This document shows positions 10,054 to 22,800 of a stretch of 64,000 nt of DNA, in pieces. The notes under the pieces are model-generated. The model did not search any database. It had not been told where the DNA came from and saw only the letters and a program-made list of their open reading frames with translations. The DNA comes from Rosa chinensis. Its lineage: Eukaryota > Streptophyta > Magnoliopsida > Rosales > Rosaceae. How positions within the stretch are numbered: the first letter of the stretch is position 1; every line of letters begins with the position of its first letter. A program made the position numbers and the translations under genes. The stretch is from NCBI RefSeq assembly GCF_002994745.2, contig NC_037094.1:39983456-40047455 (forward strand), read 5' to 3'.

Positions 10054-11790
10054 TAAGACAGGATTTTGGGCATCTGTTTTTAGCTAGATTAATTACTTGT
10101 GAATTGTAGAACTTGTAAGTGTGATTTTGGTGGGAATTGGAGAAGTTTGTTATCGATTGTGAATTTCCGAAGTTTGGAGTTTCGGATGTTAATTTATGGG
10201 AATCCGACCTTCAGGTTTCCCTTATTTTCCACTATAGAATATTGTAATCGACGGATTGATATCAATGGTGAAGTTTGGGTTGACTCCATAAAGGAATGGA
10301 GATATTGGTTTACGAGGGGTTTTCGGGTTTCATTTTAGAATAGTGTTTATTTGTCCAATTGTTGTTTACGGAATATAATTGTGTACAGGATGAGGTACTG
10401 ACCCATCGCTCGGCGAGAATCCTTATGCTTGGGAACCACGTTAGTCGTATACTATGAGTGGACTTTTGTTTTAAGTAATGATGCATGGATTTATTTTTCT
10501 TGAATTAATACTTTGCTTATTTATCATAATATTTGTCGAGCATATTATTTTGGTTTCGGATTATAGTCTTGTTTATCGATTGACTCTTCCATCATGATTT
10601 TTGAATATGAGTTTCTATGCTCGAACTTGGACTTACGACTTATGTTGATTTTCGACGAATTATTTTCTGAGGTGATTTTCTGGAATTAAACATTATATTT
10701 TATTCGTCGATTTTGTGATTTTTGAAAGGCTTTCAAAAATGGGATTTTCAAGGAAATTATATTCATTTGTTGATGGATTCAGGAATATCCTTTTGGCATG
10801 TGGGACACGTTGTTGATTCATGTGATTTATCATGCGATTCTTCGAGTACGGATGGAAATCGTACTCGAGCTTTTATTTGAGAGATTTGGAGAAGCCTTAT
10901 TGGTTTTCGGTTTTCGTATGATTTTACTTCACCATACCTGGGTCGTTTTATTTTATTACTAGCTAGCCTATTAGTACTCCTCCCTGCTTACTATGTGTTT
11001 GTGGGTGAGTTGAGCAAAGAGCATGGGATTCTCGGAGGCTCTCTTACTCGTATGGTGATAACCATACTCTACTGTTACTTGACTAGCGGGGCTAGTCCGA
11101 TTTTGTTTAACCAATGGGGCTAGTCTTATTTTCTTGAGCATCGGAGTTTCAGTCTTTTTACTTGGTTGTTTGTGACTAGCGGGGTTAGTCGGTTTTCTTT
11201 AGCTGAACATCATTCGATTTATTTTCCTTAATTGTTCCATGCATCGGGTTTTTAAAGGAATAAACGTGGGAAAGTATAAAATCCATTTTTCTTTACAGTT
11301 ACTTGGTTTTGTCCACTCACGCTAATGTTTTTTTATCTACATTCCCCTGGATCCTTCGGTTTCAAATGCGCAGTCTGCAGAGTAGCTAGTTTGGCATAGT
11401 AGGATTCAAGGCATAGCATTTGCTGTTGTTGTATTTCTTATTGTAGGTTATTTATTGAACGTACTTGTATCTTGATTTCTTTTTCGTCTTTTAGACTGCT
11501 CTAATAACTTGTGTGACAAATGTTGTAAAGTTTGGGAGTTACACTTATGTATTTGGATTATGTTGTATTGTCGGATTTCAGTTGTTTATTGTGGAGTTGT
11601 TGTGATTTGGGGAGTAAGGTGGCTCCGGAAGAATAAGGATGGTTTATTAGAAGTGTGAATGTGTTTCTACAAGTTTTGGACAGTTCATTTTTAGAGGTGA
11701 CTCTACTGAATTTTCAGTAGAGTTATTCTTAAGGTGGGCTCCACAAGGCCATCTCAGATTTTAGTGTGGAATTCGAGGCAGGTCCTGTCA
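10054..11790 (+). repeat. Tekay-like Ty3/gypsy LTR fragment
   Basis: The right end, ...GAGGCAGGTCCTGTCA, matches the ends at 36109 and (inverted) 29048. A GTCCACTCACGCTAATG block at 11306-11322 and a GCTCTAATAACTTGTG block correspond to blocks in the inverted solo LTR at 29048-33543. Its left part is cut off by element D. No coding sequence is present. Family assignment rests on the TGTAAGGCCCCGTACC start seen in the related copy ending at 33543. Confidence 0.6.
11050..11190 (+). other. Hairpin cluster in Tekay-like LTR
   Basis: GTATGG/CCATAC (11050-11067), GACTAG-CGGGG-CTAGTC (11081-11097) and GACTAG-CGGGG-TTAGTC with one G-U pair (11174-11190) are short hairpins; the last two share the same loop. 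They lie just upstream of the GTCCACTCAC block, the same relative place as the larger hairpin array in the inverted relative at 29641-31943. Confidence 0.55.
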
Positions 11791-12252
11791 AGCAAAATGC
11801 TGCTCAGCGAAAGTCTATACTCTAAAAGAAACAGATTAAAGTAAATTAATGACCAAGCAAGTTGAGTTGGAGAGAATATGCGTGGATAGCGTGCTGTAAT
11901 TGACATCGTTAGTCTATTCTATATACTATTCAAATACAAAACGTTAAGCTATTAAACACACCCTTAAACACGCGCGAGAGGATTGAAGATGTCAAAAGCT
12001 TGACCTAACAGGAAACTCCATGGAAATGAGAAACAACAACCAACCTTCCTCTCATATATGTTTCGTCAACCTTAATCATTCACAAATTTACAGCTCTCTT
12101 TCATATCAATCTCCCTCTGTCTCTCTCTATAAATATAGTTGTTCCGGTCGGAGCATTATTCCACAACCAACCGTACGTTAATCCAAGCCATCTTTAGCTA
12201 GCTACCTCGATCGATCATTTGAATCACCATTGTAAGGGACAATTATCAAAAC
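11791..12252 (+). promoter_or_regulatory. Upstream region and 5' leader of the DMP gene
   Basis: This is the single-copy stretch between the LTR fragment and the DMP start codon. A TATA box (TATAAATATA) sits at 12128-12137 after a CT-rich run, about 115 bp before the ATG. Transcription probably starts near 12160. The repeat boundary at 11790 leaves only about 340 bp of unique promoter. Confidence 0.55.
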
Positions 12253-12924
12253 ATGTCTCTGAGACCAACTAGAGCAGCGCCAATAGCATCCGTATCAGAT
12301 TCAAGCAGCGACACAACCGAACCGGATGAAGATAGGCAACCTCTGCAGGTTCAGACTGATCAGGCTCAGGCTCAACCTTCCATATCCCAACGCGCCCTCT
12401 CTCAAACTCTAACGAGCACAGCCAACCTAGCCAACCTGCTCCCCACGGGCACCCTCCTGGCCTTCCAACTCCTCATACCAGTGTTCACCAACAACGGCTC
12501 CTGCGACGCCGCCACGCGTCCCATGACCTTGATCCTGCTCCTCCTCTTCGCCCTCTCCTGCTTCCTGGCCTCTTTCACCGACAGCGTCAAGGCCTCTAAC
12601 GGACAGGTGTACTACGGCATAGCCACTCCCAAGGGCCTCTTTTTGTTCGACTACCCTGCCGCAGCAGGTCTTCCCGATTTAAGCAAGTACAAGCTGAGAT
12701 TCATGGATTTGGTTCATGCCCTTCTGTCCTTCTTGGTGTTTGGTGCTGTGGCTTTCAGGGACAAGAACGTCTTGGGCTGCTTTTATCCCATGCCTGCTCA
12801 CGAAACTCAGGAGGTTTTGGATATTGTTCCCGTTGGTATTGGCCTCCTTTGCAGTTTGCTCTTTGTCGTCTTCCCCACCACAAGACATGGCATTGGCTAC
12901 CCACTCTCACCTGGCAAATCCTAA
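12253..12924 (+). CDS. DMP family (DUF679) four-pass membrane protein
   Basis: This is an intron-less gene of 223 codons. The N-terminal 50 residues are acidic, Ser/Gln-rich and variable. The DUF679 domain runs from about residue 48 to 219. Four hydrophobic segments lie near 58-79, 91-108, 151-168 and 189-207, with family motifs LANLLPTGT, SCFLASFTDS, YKLRFMDLVHA and FPTTRHGIGYPLS. DMP proteins are small plant membrane proteins of the ER, tonoplast or plasma membrane. Members are linked to senescence and membrane remodelling, and the DMP8/DMP9 branch to gamete fusion. I cannot say from sequence alone which branch this is, and no gene symbol is offered. The start fits the TATA box and leader. 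No break is visible. The gene is convergent with POLLUX. Confidence 0.93.
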   Translation: MSLRPTRAAPIASVSDSSSDTTEPDEDRQPLQVQTDQAQAQPSISQRALSQTLTSTANLANLLPTGTLLAFQLLIPVFTNNGSCDAATRPMTLILLLLFALSCFLASFTDSVKASNGQVYYGIATPKGLFLFDYPAAAGLPDLSKYKLRFMDLVHALLSFLVFGAVAFRDKNVLGCFYPMPAHETQEVLDIVPVGIGLLCSLLFVVFPTTRHGIGYPLSPGKS

Positions 12925-14251
12925 TTTTCTTCCATATATATATATTTTTTAATAGAATTTCGTGTTTACCCTAATTTTCTTTCCATTTGTGTTTACCCTC
13001 TGCATGTTTCGCGTGCAAGGCTTGTTTAACTATTTCTTAGCCAGGTCAATGAGTTTAGGTAGTGGAACAAGTGTGCACGTAACATACATGTGGAATTGAA
13101 TTGTCTGCCTCGGCAGCTGAATAAATTAATTACGTACATTATTATCTTTTCATTTTGATTCCTATAGCTTCTGGAACGCAATTCAGGTTGAAATTAAAAA
13201 CAAATTATGCTCAGAGGTTAAAATGGGGTACTTCCTCATGTCAACATGACGTATCTGGATCCCAAGTCTGCCCTACTCGGTGCCTATAATTTGATACCTT
13301 TTCCAGTTGCTCTGTAGGCTTACTACTATTCCTTTTGTATCGGGATTAATAAAAAATATGTAATTTGTTCGCTCAAAGAGTCAGATTTTAAAAATGTGTA
13401 AGATTTCAGAAAAGCTCTAAATTTTAAATTAAGAAACTTCAAATCCACTTTCGCCTGATCGAGATCCATGAAATCTCTTTTTGAAACTTTCAATGACGTT
13501 CAAACTCTAGGATTGTGTTCCCAACAAACGGCATGTAGGGATTGCTCTGACTTGAGATGAATGATATACATATTTCTTTGATTCAAAAACAAACGGACAA
13601 TTTTGGCAAATGAACATTCAGAGCAACAAAATTGCATTTAAAAATCGTCATGAAAGCTGCAGATTGTTGCCAATATTGAATGCATTACCTGTTGTCCGTA
13701 TTCTGGCTGTACTGGGAGATGATCAGACCCATCTCGGCTTATGCAAAACCACGATCATCATTTTAACATACAATTTGCAATAAATGATATAATTCTCATA
13801 TAGAATCAATTAGTTGTTACTTGTCACTATGATCCTAGTTTACAGGAATCTGTCGATACAACATGTTTATACTTCACTAGCTATCTTTTCATTCTTCAAC
13901 TACAAGGATTCCTTACACGTTACACCATATAGGCAACTAAATACTCTGATTTTAAGTTACAGTGCAGATATTGATACAAATCCCTTTTGAGCACTATCTA
14001 CCAAGAACTTGAGTTGGTGAGGACAGCATCTTCTTCAATATGAACAGGCACTGCACAATTCCAATTCTCTTCCTCCCTGAAATCAAACCATTTGTTTCCA
14101 GTATAGTAACCAATTACTTCCAGCATAGTAAGCCAAGCCAATGACTAAAGCCATGAATTCATTAAATTAGTTACTGCAACAAGTAGAGAGATGGTTTGGT
14201 AGGTGCAGATGCTACGCGTAGACCATTTTAGTACATGTGGAAAATGGCATT
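12925..14251. other. Intergenic region between DMP and POLLUX 3' ends
   Basis: The two genes are tail to tail. 12925-13140 is the likely DMP 3' UTR, with a short TA run at 12935-12947 and an AATAAATTAAT poly(A)-type signal near 13121. About 14000-14251 is the likely POLLUX 3' UTR. Nothing else recognisable was found. Confidence 0.5.
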
Positions 14252-14470
14252 TCATTCACTTATGGAGATGACCACAAAAACATCATCGTGAGACCATTTC
14301 CGTACTGCTGATTTCAGTGATGGATTGATTACGGCCCGCTCTGCATTTGCAAGGCGATATCCAATCACAACTTCCCGCCTTTGACGACCCCTAAGCATTA
14401 TATCATAAAAGCAGAGCTCTTCCTGGTCATATAAATAGAGTTCAGCCGGTTTTATGCACATCTCATTCCC
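14252..14470 (-). CDS. POLLUX: POLLUX exon 12 with stop codon
   Basis: Residues 829-900 (GNEMCIKPAELYLYDQEELC to DDVFVVISISE) and TGA at 14252-14254. Acceptor GGATGCAG. Confidence 0.95.
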   Translation of the reverse strand, partial: GNEMCIKPAELYLYDQEELCFYDIMLRGRQRREVVIGYRLANAERAVINPSLKSAVRKWSHDDVFVVISISE

Positions 14471-16672
14471 CTGCATCCAACCACAATAATCCAAGCCTAG
14501 AGTTTCAGTTCTTAATTTCAACTACTTATCAAAACAGAAGCATAATCAACTATGAAAGCAGAAGCTACTTAAAAGAAAGAACAGCAGTAGCGCTATTGTC
14601 TACAACTAAAAGCTTAGAACAGAAATTTCAAGTAAACTGCTGGCTTTTTGTTAACACATTTATGCTTAACAAAGCTACTAGCTTAAAACCCTTCTACTGT
14701 TCTACACGACAAGAAACTCATAAAGTGCTGCTTAAATAGTGTAGGATGAGCATGTAGATGACTATATCATCTACAGTGTGCACCCTAGTGTTGACTTTAT
14801 CTTTAAATTTATGCATAAACTATCTACCAATCCCTGAAATCGATTCCTTAAATTTAAATGTCATCATATTTTTCATGGCCAATATTTTAAACTTTGTTTT
14901 TCTCCAATGTGTATTAATTATAGAAATAACATTCATATTGGATGCCACTCAACCCTTGGAAGTGTGTTTTACTGTACATCTTTTAACGATAAACTCCTAA
15001 ACCCTAAATCAATATTGATAACCTTTTTCTATTTAAAGCATAGAAATTCTTACACTGCACTGTTCCTTTTTTTCCTAATGCACATATAAACTATCACAGC
15101 ATGTTCATATAACATAAATTCCTGAAAGACTGGAGAGTACCTCCTCCGCAAATAGCTCCTCAAGAACGCGATTGATTTGCTTATCTTCAGCCACCATTGC
15201 CAGTGCCATACTAACCAGTTCATTTGACAGCACATAATCACTGATTCTGGAAACAGAGACCAGGTTTCTAGTCCTAGAATCCAGAATTTCACTTATAATT
15301 ATCGATTTGTCTGAAGCTTGCTGCATTTCACGAATCCAAGAGCTATGCGAAAATGCAGATAAGGAAGTTGACTTTGTTTCTTTGTAAGGAAGACGCTTTG
15401 ACTGCAACCCAAAACCAAAGAAGCATCATTGTTTAGTAATCAAAACACGGTGATTCAACTTTATCAAATCTATGATAATGCTTCGACAGTTTTTTCTTGT
15501 GATTCACTAAGCAAGCGGGAGCGACAAATGCTTTTTATCAGTGATTAATTAAGCAAACAGGAGTGACAAACTTAGATATGATAAGATTAGAAGTGATAGG
15601 ATAACCATTCACCACTTTTTATGACCTTTTGGCATGGAAGAGAAGATGCATTAGATGATCATACAGTAGCACATCACATTCAGGTGTAGGGGAAGAAAAA
15701 AAAACAAACAAACAAACTACTCTAGTAGAGTAAGGTTCAAAGGGAGATTCTTCAAGGGAACTTAATAATGAATCGTTTGCATCATTCCACCAACCGTGGT
15801 GTGGGCCAAAACATGGTGCCCCTTTCTAAAGGATTCCACTCTAAAACAAAGCAAGACATTATCACAGGTTTTGATAAGCAATTATGCAAGCCTTTTTTCT
15901 TTTCTTTTTTCGGGTGACACGTCTTCTATAGGATGCCGCAATTGAAGTTACCTGTATATCTCGTATAAGGAGAAGAGTGGCAAGGGATCTCGAGTCAGAA
16001 TGCACAACAGAGTCCTCTAGTGATTCATCTGCAAGAATTAATATCTGTCGGCTTAGTTAGCTATCCGTTAAAAAATAGAGTCTACTAAGGAAACTTTCAA
16101 ACAGACTCAATTTATGTTTACAGGTATAGCATTTTATTGAATTTGAATCTGTGTCAATGGTCAAGGAAACAAGTGGTTCATATTATATCAGTTCGTTTAA
16201 CGATAACCAGTTATGCACAGTTACGGTCCAGCTGAAAACATTATGCAGGTCGTGACCAAATTCTGAAATATGAGGTTTTGATACATACAGAATCAAAAGT
16301 CTCCACGGGAAGACTCTCTAGATGCCGTCTTATCACAGCATTTCCTTCTTTGTGAACGAGTTTTATGTTCTCCAATCGCGAAATATCAAGTCCACCATCT
16401 GTAAGTTTCTTCTCTCTTTCTTTTTCTGGAACCTCATTGAACATCCAAAGTTCTGAACCTAGAGGCAAGAATGCCTCTAGAACCTGAAAAATGGTAAATC
16501 AACAAATCAAGTTAGAGTCGAAACCTGAGCTATGCGTGGATTCCAATTTTCCACTTAATGACCTTTTATTCCTCTTCCATTTTATCGTTTAATATTCACC
16601 AAGTTTGCTTTTGTTTTTATCCTGATACTACCACTCTCGACATCCAAAAGACCCAACCCTACCATAAATGAA

Positions 16673-16711
<39 letters not shown>

Positions 16712-16831
16712 CAAGTTTGTTTTTGTGTAATACTAAAAAGATAATGTAATATTAACATAAGTACTGTACAAAAAAATACATAACAGTTACCCCTCTCGAC
16801 ATGCAAAAGACCCAGCCCAACCATGAATGAA

Positions 16832-16865
<34 letters not shown>

Positions 16866-19800
16866 GATTTCAGTGGAAGAATCATGCGTTTTGAGGAAAC
16901 AGTTAGATACTTTCAGTATCAGGTTTGGAAATAGATTTTCTGTCACTCTGGGGATAGGTAACTTCTTGTGCATCCCACATAAACCAAAACAATTTTGTTC
17001 CTCAGGCATACCTTGACTAACACAGTGGAAAAAGAAAATATTGTATTAATTGAGTTACCAGTATCATATCGTCTATGTCACGACGCCAGCCACAGAACAA
17101 TATCTTCTCAGGGTATTTGGGAGGTTCAACAGTGTTTGGACAAAGGCCAGCACATACCTGCTGAAAGGACAAAACAGGAGCTCAGGCATGTTCAGTAGGA
17201 AAATAAAAGCATATTCTCTTTACTTACACCTATAACGGACTAAAGGATAATGTAATGTTGAGATCATGCAGCAAATGAGTAGATAATTATAGATACACTA
17301 TCAGTAATTACGGTTGGAAAACTATTGATCTCATGAGAAAGGAGAAAGTGAATTATAACAGTGACTACATGTTCACAGTCCATATATGATTTACTGACAA
17401 CCAGAAACCTGTGCCGTAAATTTGACTAGCATGTGTATACTGAGTAATTATGACTGAGCAACATAGTGCATTAGAGCTACACAGGGACAGAATGAGAAAA
17501 GAAAGAAGCTATAGTTTAAAATATTAAATCCCAAATATTAATGGCAGCATAATAGCATCTCCAACCCTCCCATAAAAATTTCTCAATCAAACATGTTCCT
17601 TGCGTAACAATCGGCTGAGGAACTATGTAGTACTTTCATGTAACAATTGGCTACACCACAAAAGTTAACCTCCAACTAAACCCTTCAAACTTTACTATCC
17701 AGTCTTTGAACTTTATTATTTTACTATTTATGTTTTGTCACTCGCTTGCTGGGACCCAATGAACATTTCCTTTTGATTATAGGGATCCTCTATACACTAC
17801 CTTTTATCATTTCTTCCCTAAAACAATCAATTTTCACTTTTCACTATACCTCTCCAAATGTTTTAAAACACGAGAAATAAAAACAAAAAACCAAAAAACC
17901 AAAAAAAAACAAAAAACACTACCATTAATGGCCGTGAACCACCACTACCCTAGTAACAGCCCACTATCTTCACCCACAACCACGCTGTCTCAGCAAGCCT
18001 ACTATATGGTTACAACTCACCGAACCATTGCATGGATGTGAGTGGGCTGCCAAAAATTAACAATAAATTGTTCAACAGCTTCCCACCCAACAATAGCATG
18101 ATTCCAGCTGAATCTTGCCAAACATCCTCACAATTTTGAGTCCTAGTTATATGGTTGCTACATAGACAAATATAGATATTTTACTTCATGATGGTTTGTT
18201 GCTACATAGAGAAAAGATCAATAACCTCGGGAAAGGCAGATGGAGCATAAGTGTCGTCATCTTCAGCTATAACAAGAACTTCATCCCCTTCTTTCATAAC
18301 ATATTTATCATCGGGATTTAAATTTATCTTTCCACCATCTGCGGCAACCTTGATTCCACAGGGAATTGCATCAGGAAATGAAATGAGCACATTTTCGAAA
18401 CGAAGACCATCCAACTGAGGCCACCTTTTGATGTAAAACTCAGCATTCTCAAATCCCAATATATCCTCCCATATCTGACCAAAGAAAAATAATGCATTAG
18501 TAAAAATCTATATTCTTATTGGAGAAACTCTTTTACAAACTGTTTCTCAGAATTGCAAAACAGATATTATACAGTATAATGATTGAGAAACAGCAAGAGA
18601 AAGACTGATTACAAAAGTATTACCCACGTGTGGGTGTGCGTGTATATGTGCAACACTAACCTTGATGCAGTATAATCACTGCCTAGACACCAGGATCAAC
18701 AAACTCTAAGGTATAGGGCTTTAACACACACAGGTTTTGTAGGGTAGAAAGTGAAAACTAAGAACTAGGATTCCCTCCCAGGTTTCTCACTCACACACAA
18801 GGCTTCACACCAACACTCCAATCTCTGGAAAACTCAGAAACTCTCTGAAATTTTTATTCATCACAACATATCTGGCCACTTGGCACTTACACTTATTTAT
18901 ATTTGAGCATATAGCTCATATTAACTAGCATTAAAGACTCTTTCATAGCTAGGGCTGTTACACTTCACAAAACTGAAGCATAAAAGACCTAATAAAGGAA
19001 TTTAAACTCCTATCTGAAACTGAAGTAATAAAGAAACCTTAAAAATCCCAAACTGAAACTGACCCAAACTGAAACTGAAAGACACCTGCCTAGAGACTTC
19101 TAGACTGAAAGCAATTAATCAAACCATATGGAAAGGGAATGACTAGCTGCTCTCCTTTTCCATTTCTTTCGCTCATAAACCTTAAAAGGTTTGGCTATGA
19201 TGTCCTCATCAATTCTCCCCGGCTGGGAAGAACTTGCCTCCGGTGAGATAAAGCTGTACTATCTTTCCAGAATATCTGGATCGATGCGCTGCAGCTCCTC
19301 CTTAGTTACCCAAGTGTTGTCAGAATCTGGTCTATCCTTCCATTTAATTAGGTACTTCTGGTAGCCACCTTGTCTTGTCAAAACAACTTGCTCATCCACA
19401 ATGTTTTCCACCACATCTCTCTTAGGAACTTTAGAACGAGGCAAAGGTGGGGTGATTGGTGAAAATTCAGAAGAAAATGGCAACACAGGCACCATAGGTT
19501 CTCTATAGGGCAGTAAGTCTTCCACATTAAAAGTAGAACTGATTCCCATTTCTGGAGGGAGTTCTAACACATATGCATTGGTTCCAACCTTCTGCAATAC
19601 TTTAAAAGGTCCAATGCTGCGAGCTTGTAACTTCTTTGCCTTCCCTTTAGAGAAACGTTCAGGTCTAACTCGAACCATGACAAAGTCTCCCACTGAAAAT
19701 TCCTTGAATGCTTGATGTACATCAGCAGCCTTTTTATATTGCTCATTGCTCCTGTTAATCCGACGATTAATCTCAGCATGCAGCTCATGAATATGACTTG

Positions 19801-22800
19801 CAAATTCATTAGCTGACTGTGATGGCCTATGTGAAACCGTCATGGCAATGAGATCTATTGGAGCTCTGGGCTTGTGACCATAAACAGCTTCAAAGGGACT
19901 CATGCCTATAGTCCGGTTAACTGAATTATTATATGCAAACTCAGCAATAGGTAAAATTGAATCCCAAGACCTGATATGTTCACCAACCAAACTTCGCAGC
20001 AGATTTCCCAAACTTCTATTCACCACTTGCCCATCTGTTTGCAGATGGTAAGCAGATGAAAACTTGAGTTTGGTGCCCAACATGTGCCACAAAGTCTTCC
20101 AAAAATAACTCAAGAATCGAATGAACCCAGCACAAGGGCTAAGGCTCTCTCGGATGAACCCTTTTGCAAGAAGCTCACCAACCTGCCTTTTCAATTCTGC
20201 ATGCTCGGTTGGATTCATCTGATAATGTGGTAAATTAGGTAATGTTGCTCCAGGGAACAGATCAATTGCATGTTGAATATCCCGGAGAGGAGGAAGTTCA
20301 TTTGGAAGATCCTCGGCAAATATATCAGTAAACTGTTCAAGGATTGATTTCACATCCGAGGGCAACTCCAAACTAGTCAAAGGGTGAGATTCCTTTGCAA
20401 TCAATATAAAAATAATAGAATCACCTGTTGTCTCCCTTGCAAAGTGTCTTGGACTGATGATATTAAGAGATTTTGATTGCTGCCCTCCTTTGCTAAGTGT
20501 CGATTGGGGGACTGATCTGGGCTGGATCGGGTTTAACTTGATGTGCTTTCCTTCATGGATAAAGGAACATGAGTTGGCACGGCCCGAAATGGTTACATCC
20601 AGATCATACAACCATGGTCTGCCCAAAAGAATGTGTCCCACGTCCATCGGCACCATATCACACCAAACAGTATCCTTGTAAGATGAAAACTGAATAGGAA
20701 CTTGACATCGCTGTGTCACGGGAATGGAAGACTTGTCAATCCATGCCACATGATAAGGTTGAGGATGATCAGTAGCTGTCAAACCCAATTTAGATATGGT
20801 TTGAGGGGAGACAACATTGATGCAGCTTCCGTTGTCAATGATGACCTTATAACTTTTGTCTCCACACTTGACGTAAGTGTGAAAAATGTTTGTTCTCTGC
20901 CAATCTTCAGTACTCTTAGGTTGAGTCAAAGTGCATCTAACCACAGCCATTCTTGGTTGAACAATGTCTATAGGTTCTTCCATATCATCATCAGTAGCTG
21001 GAATTTCAGGCTCATAAACTTCTTCCTCCAATTCTCCTTGGACAGCAGCCTCTTCTTTTGTGCTTGCTGCAAACAAACTTCGAGTTTGCTCTTTTGTAGG
21101 GCATTGACCAGCATAGTGACCGTAACCTTGACATCTATAGCACCTTATAGATCCCCCTCCGCGCATACCAGATTGCAGTCCCATTCCTTTATCAGCTTTC
21201 ACCATGGAACTGGCAGTACTAGAGCCATTAGAGAATGGAGACGGTTTTGTTTCAGAGGTGCTGGGACGAAAGTCAGGATTCCGCTGATCAACCCGCTTGT
21301 ACACAGGGGTTGTAGGGGTCTTCAAGTAGCGCTCCAATTCCAGCACTAATTGATAAGCTCGCTCTAATGAATGTACATCATGAGGAATCAGCTCTCTTTG
21401 AAGTTCTGGACGAAGACCTGTTCTGAAACGAGCAAGAGTTACTGATGGGTCTTCGGTGATGTTACATCTCACCATAAATTCTTCAAACTTATCAATATAA
21501 TCAGCAGCTGTCATGCTTCCTTGACGAAGAGATTGCCATTGGTCAAGCAAGCGTTCCTTGTAAGACAAAGGAACATACTTCTCCTTCAGCCTTTCTTTCA
21601 TCTCATCCCAATGAGCAATAGGATCTTCACCATCTCTCGCAATTCGTCTTTCCACATTAGACCACCAATCTCGAGCCTTGCCCACCAACTTCATCTTTGC
21701 AAACCTTATCCTGCGATCTTCAGACAACTCATACCATTCAAAATAATGATCCATGTCTGATAACCAATCCAAGAAAACCTTTGCATTCAGCTGGCCATCA
21801 AAACTAGGAGCTTCAATCCTCATAGACTTCATTGCCTTTTCTTCAGGATCATGTCCATTTTGCCCACTGTTATGTGGAACATTTTGTCTGCGAACATTCC
21901 TTCTAGGTTGCATCCTTGGTCCCCCACGTACACTCTCTTCTTCATTGTAGATGGAAGCTTCAATCTCTGCCAAACGACGGTCAGAAGCAACGGCCTGATC
22001 TTGTATTCTGATCTCAAGATGACCAATTTGGGCAGCTAAACCTTCTATTGCTTTAGCCAAAGTTTCAAGGTCCATGGCTAAATGAAGTTTCTTTTGGCTG
22101 GAGCTAGGAGACAACAGAGCTTGTCCAGCTCTGATACCAAAACTGATGCAGTATAATCACTGCCTAGACACCAGGATCAACAAACTCTAAGGTATAGGGC
22201 TTTAACACACACAGGTTTTGTAGGGTAGAAAGTGAAAACTAAGAACTAGGATTCCCTCCCAGGTTTCCCACTCACACACAAGGCTTCACACCAACACTCC
22301 AATCTCTGGAAAACTCAGAAACTCTCTGAAATTTTTATTCATCACAACATATCTGGCCACTTGGCACTTACACTTATTTATATTTGAGCATATAGCTCAT
22401 ATTAACTAGCATTAAAGACTCTTTCATAGCTAGGGCTGTTACACTTCACAAAACTGAAGCATAAAAGACCTAATAAAGGAATTTAAACTCCTATCTGAAA
22501 CTGAAGTAATAAAGAAACCTTAAAAATCCCAAACTGAAACTGACCCAAACTGAAACTGAAAGACACCTGCCTAGAGACTTCTAGACTGAAAGCAATTAAT
22601 CAAACCATATGGAAAGGGAATGACTAGCTGCTCTCCTTTTCCATTTCTTTCGCTCATAAACCTTAAAAGGTTTGGCTATGATGTCCTCATCAAACCTAGT
22701 TTCATATCGCATGGGATATGTAGTATATGCTTACATAAGAACCCTATCCTTGAAACCAGTGTTAAAGGAAAAATTCCACCGACTTCAATGCCCAACTATA

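Larger units (their letters stand above)
18663..22692 (-). mobile_element. Young non-autonomous chromovirus in POLLUX intron 6
   Basis: A complete LTR retrotransposon of 4030 bp, flanked by a perfect 5-bp duplication AACCT (18658-18662 and 22693-22697). The two 549-bp LTRs differ at one base by eye (T at 18787 against C in the other copy). On the minus strand the order is LTR, tRNA-iMet primer site, one gag-pol-like frame, a purine-rich CCGGGGAGAAT before the LTR, LTR. It has the same orientation as POLLUX, so its own poly(A) signals could end POLLUX transcripts early. Most of RT, RNase H and integrase are missing, so it was moved by proteins from elsewhere. Confidence 0.95.

Noticed and set aside
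20457..22039. Several plus-strand ORFs opposite the chromovirus
   Set aside because: They are antisense shadows of the gag-pol frame, without protein motifs.
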